NCBI GenBank assembly: GCA_036389715.1 | Contig: DASVWH010000080.1 | Span: 1-7,378, forward strand | DNA length: 7,378 nucleotides | Direction of reading: 5' to 3' | Origin: DASVWH01 sp036389715 | GTDB lineage: Bacteria; Acidobacteriota; Blastocatellia; Pyrinomonadales; Pyrinomonadaceae | Shown: piece by piece, positions 6,104 through 7,378 of the stretch | Layout: each line of letters begins with the position of its first letter | How positions within the stretch are numbered: the first letter of the stretch is position 1 | Position numbers and translations under genes: made by a program | Notes under the pieces: model-generated | Told to the model about the DNA's origin: nothing | Database searches by the model: none | What the model saw: the letters and a program-made list of their open reading frames with translations, nothing else

Positions 6104-7378
6104 ATGAAGAAAAAGAATCTACTTCAGCGTACTATCGTCATCGTCATCATCACGCTCGTCGGCCTCTACATCGTGATCGGGCCGCACCGTCGCCCGAAGG
6201 CCAGCGATTTCACCGCGGCCGGGATTAAGAATACGCTCTCCGAAAATATCCGGCTCGGCCTGGACCTCAAGGGCGGCTCGCACCTCGTCATGCGCGTTAA
6301 AACGGAAGAGTATTTCAAGCGCATGGCCAACGATAATGCCGTCGCCGCGCAACGCGGCGCACAGGACGCAGGCATCAACGTCAGGGAAGCCCGCTCCGAC
6401 ATCGCCGGTAATACCTATCGCTTTCTCCTCGTCGTTGACGACCCGGCCAAGGCCGCACAGGTACGGGAAGAGGTCGCCAAGAAGATTGACACGAACGAGT
6501 GGACGCCCGCCGTTTCCGGCAACACCATTACCTGGACTCTGACAACGGCCGCCGAGCGTGCCCTCGGACAGCAGGCCACCGAGCAGGCTTATAATATTAT
6601 CGAGAGCCGCATCAACGCCGTCGGCGTCGCCGAGCCGACGCTCCAGTTTCACGGCGCGCAGGGCTCGCACCAGATTCTGCTCCAGATGCCGGGCATTCAA
6701 GACCCGGAGCGCGTCAAATCTCTGCTGGTCGGCGAATCGCGGCTCGAACTGGTACATATCGTCAGCCCGCCCAACCCTTCGCCGTCGCAGACCTACAATA
6801 CGGAGCAGGAGGCCATCGCTTCTCTGGGCGGCACAGTGCCCGCCAACCGCGCCGTTGTGCAGTATGAGGAGCGCGACGAACCGACCGCCGCGGGTCAGAA
6901 TCAGGACCAGAACGCGCCGAAGCCGACGAAGTGGGTCGTCGTCGAGCAACCGGCCATTATTGACGGCAGCGAGCTGCGCCGCGCCGACGCCGTCTCACGC
7001 ACGGGCGGCAGCGATTACCAGATTTCGTTTAGCCTGAAGCCTTCCGGGGCCGACAAATTCGGTGCCTGGACGGGCGCGAACATCAACGAGTACATGGGCG
7101 TGGTCCTGAACGGCAGGGTCAAATCCATCGCCTACATCAAATCGCAGATTACGGATTCGGGCGAAATCTCCGGGCGCTTTACCAAGCAGTCGGCCGACGA
7201 CCTGGCGCTGACGCTGCGTTCGGGCGCGCTGCCCGCGCCGATTGAGTACCAGGAGGAACGCACGGTCGGGCCGAGCCTCGGGGCGGATTCGATTCGCGCA
7301 GGCGTGACGGCCTCGCTGGTCGGTCTCGGGCTGGTTGTCGCCTTCATGCTCTTCTATTATCGCGGGTCGGGCGTTAAC
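6104..7378 (+). CDS. secD: Protein translocase subunit SecD, 3'-truncated by window edge
   Basis: SecD, with SecF, forms the RND-type membrane complex that uses proton motive force to aid protein export through SecYEG. The frame stays open to the last base, giving 425 residues without a stop. The basic N-terminus (MKKKN) precedes transmembrane helix 1 (about 10-26). The signature LGLDLKGGSHLVM (51-63) marks the start of the large periplasmic P1 domain, which includes IIESRINAVGVAEP (165-178) and LLVGESRLELVHI (207-219). Further conserved parts are DSGEISGRFT (351-360) and LALTLRSGALPAPI (367-380), followed by TVGPSLG and the start of the second membrane helix (about 401-418). A polar, Pro/Gln-rich stretch at about 221-275 looks like a flexible insertion. 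ATG 6104 gives the normal SecD N-terminus; no Shine-Dalgarno sequence precedes it. The remaining RND helices and probably secF lie beyond the window. Single-polypeptide SecDF cannot be excluded. Confidence 0.96.
   Translation, partial: MKKKNLLQRTIVIVIITLVGLYIVIGPHRRPKASDFTAAGIKNTLSENIRLGLDLKGGSHLVMRVKTEEYFKRMANDNAVAAQRGAQDAGINVREARSDIAGNTYRFLLVVDDPAKAAQVREEVAKKIDTNEWTPAVSGNTITWTLTTAAERALGQQATEQAYNIIESRINAVGVAEPTLQFHGAQGSHQILLQMPGIQDPERVKSLLVGESRLELVHIVSPPNPSPSQTYNTEQEAIASLGGTVPANRAVVQYEERDEPTAAGQNQDQNAPKPTKWVVVEQPAIIDGSELRRADAVSRTGGSDYQISFSLKPSGADKFGAWTGANINEYMGVVLNGRVKSIAYIKSQITDSGEISGRFTKQSADDLALTLRSGALPAPIEYQEERTVGPSLGADSIRAGVTASLVGLGLVVAFMLFYYRGSGVN

Noticed and set aside
6119..6949. Open frames on the minus strand (6119-6949) and in another plus frame (6558-7037) over the last 1.2 kb
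   Set aside because: They are shadows of secD, whose plus-strand frame from 6104 shows unmistakable SecD motifs and runs off the window end without a stop.
1..7378. CRISPR arrays, tRNA/rRNA genes, insertion sequences or attachment sites
   Set aside because: No regularly spaced direct repeats, no tRNA-like cloverleaf or rRNA signature and no transposase or terminal repeats were seen; nearly all bases are accounted for by coding frames.

Overview
This is a high-GC bacterial window with dense, single-strand (+) gene layout. It holds four recognisable genes and one large signalling gene in the order der (5' end cut off by the window) - PAS/multi-GAF sensor histidine kinase - tgt - yajC - secD (3' end cut off). 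The protein sequences and the soluble PAS-GAF-GAF-GAF-GAF kinase would fit Acidobacteriota (Blastocatellia-like) or a similar environmental phylum. That placement rests on gene style only and is tentative. Nothing points to a plasmid, phage or recent mobile DNA.

Layout. Bases 1-1050 encode the C-terminal three quarters of the double GTPase Der (EngA), a ribosome assembly factor. Bases 1051-1101 hold a possible 16-codon leader ORF that starts right after the der stop and overlaps the next start codon in a TAATG junction. It also contains a perfect 6-bp hairpin. Bases 1101-4346 encode a 1081-residue cytoplasmic histidine kinase with one PAS domain, four GAF domains and an intact HisKA/HATPase_c core, with no receiver and no membrane segments. 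Sixteen bases later comes tgt (4363-5604), a queuosine tRNA-guanine transglycosylase with every active-site residue in place and an unusual insertion of about 26 residues. The 137-base gap 5605-5741 holds two adjacent GC-rich hairpins and then a good sigma70-type promoter (TTGACG, 17-bp spacer, TAAACT) with a dyad between its two boxes. This promoter would drive yajC (5742-6050) and secD (6104 to the window end), the accessory subunits of the Sec translocon; secF probably follows outside the window.

How the genes relate. tgt-yajC-secD is a widely conserved order in bacteria. Here the spacing suggests two transcription units: der-kinase-tgt upstream, and yajC-secD(-secF) from its own promoter. 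The kinase is the odd member: a large soluble sensor of unknown signal, without a visible partner regulator, placed between two translation-related genes. secD has no stop codon inside the window and so is easily missed; the open frames seen elsewhere over 6104-7378 are shadows of it.

Most of the window is housekeeping. The points most worth a second look are the leader ORF/hairpin before the kinase, the kinase itself, the insertion in Tgt, and the hairpin-promoter-dyad region ahead of yajC.
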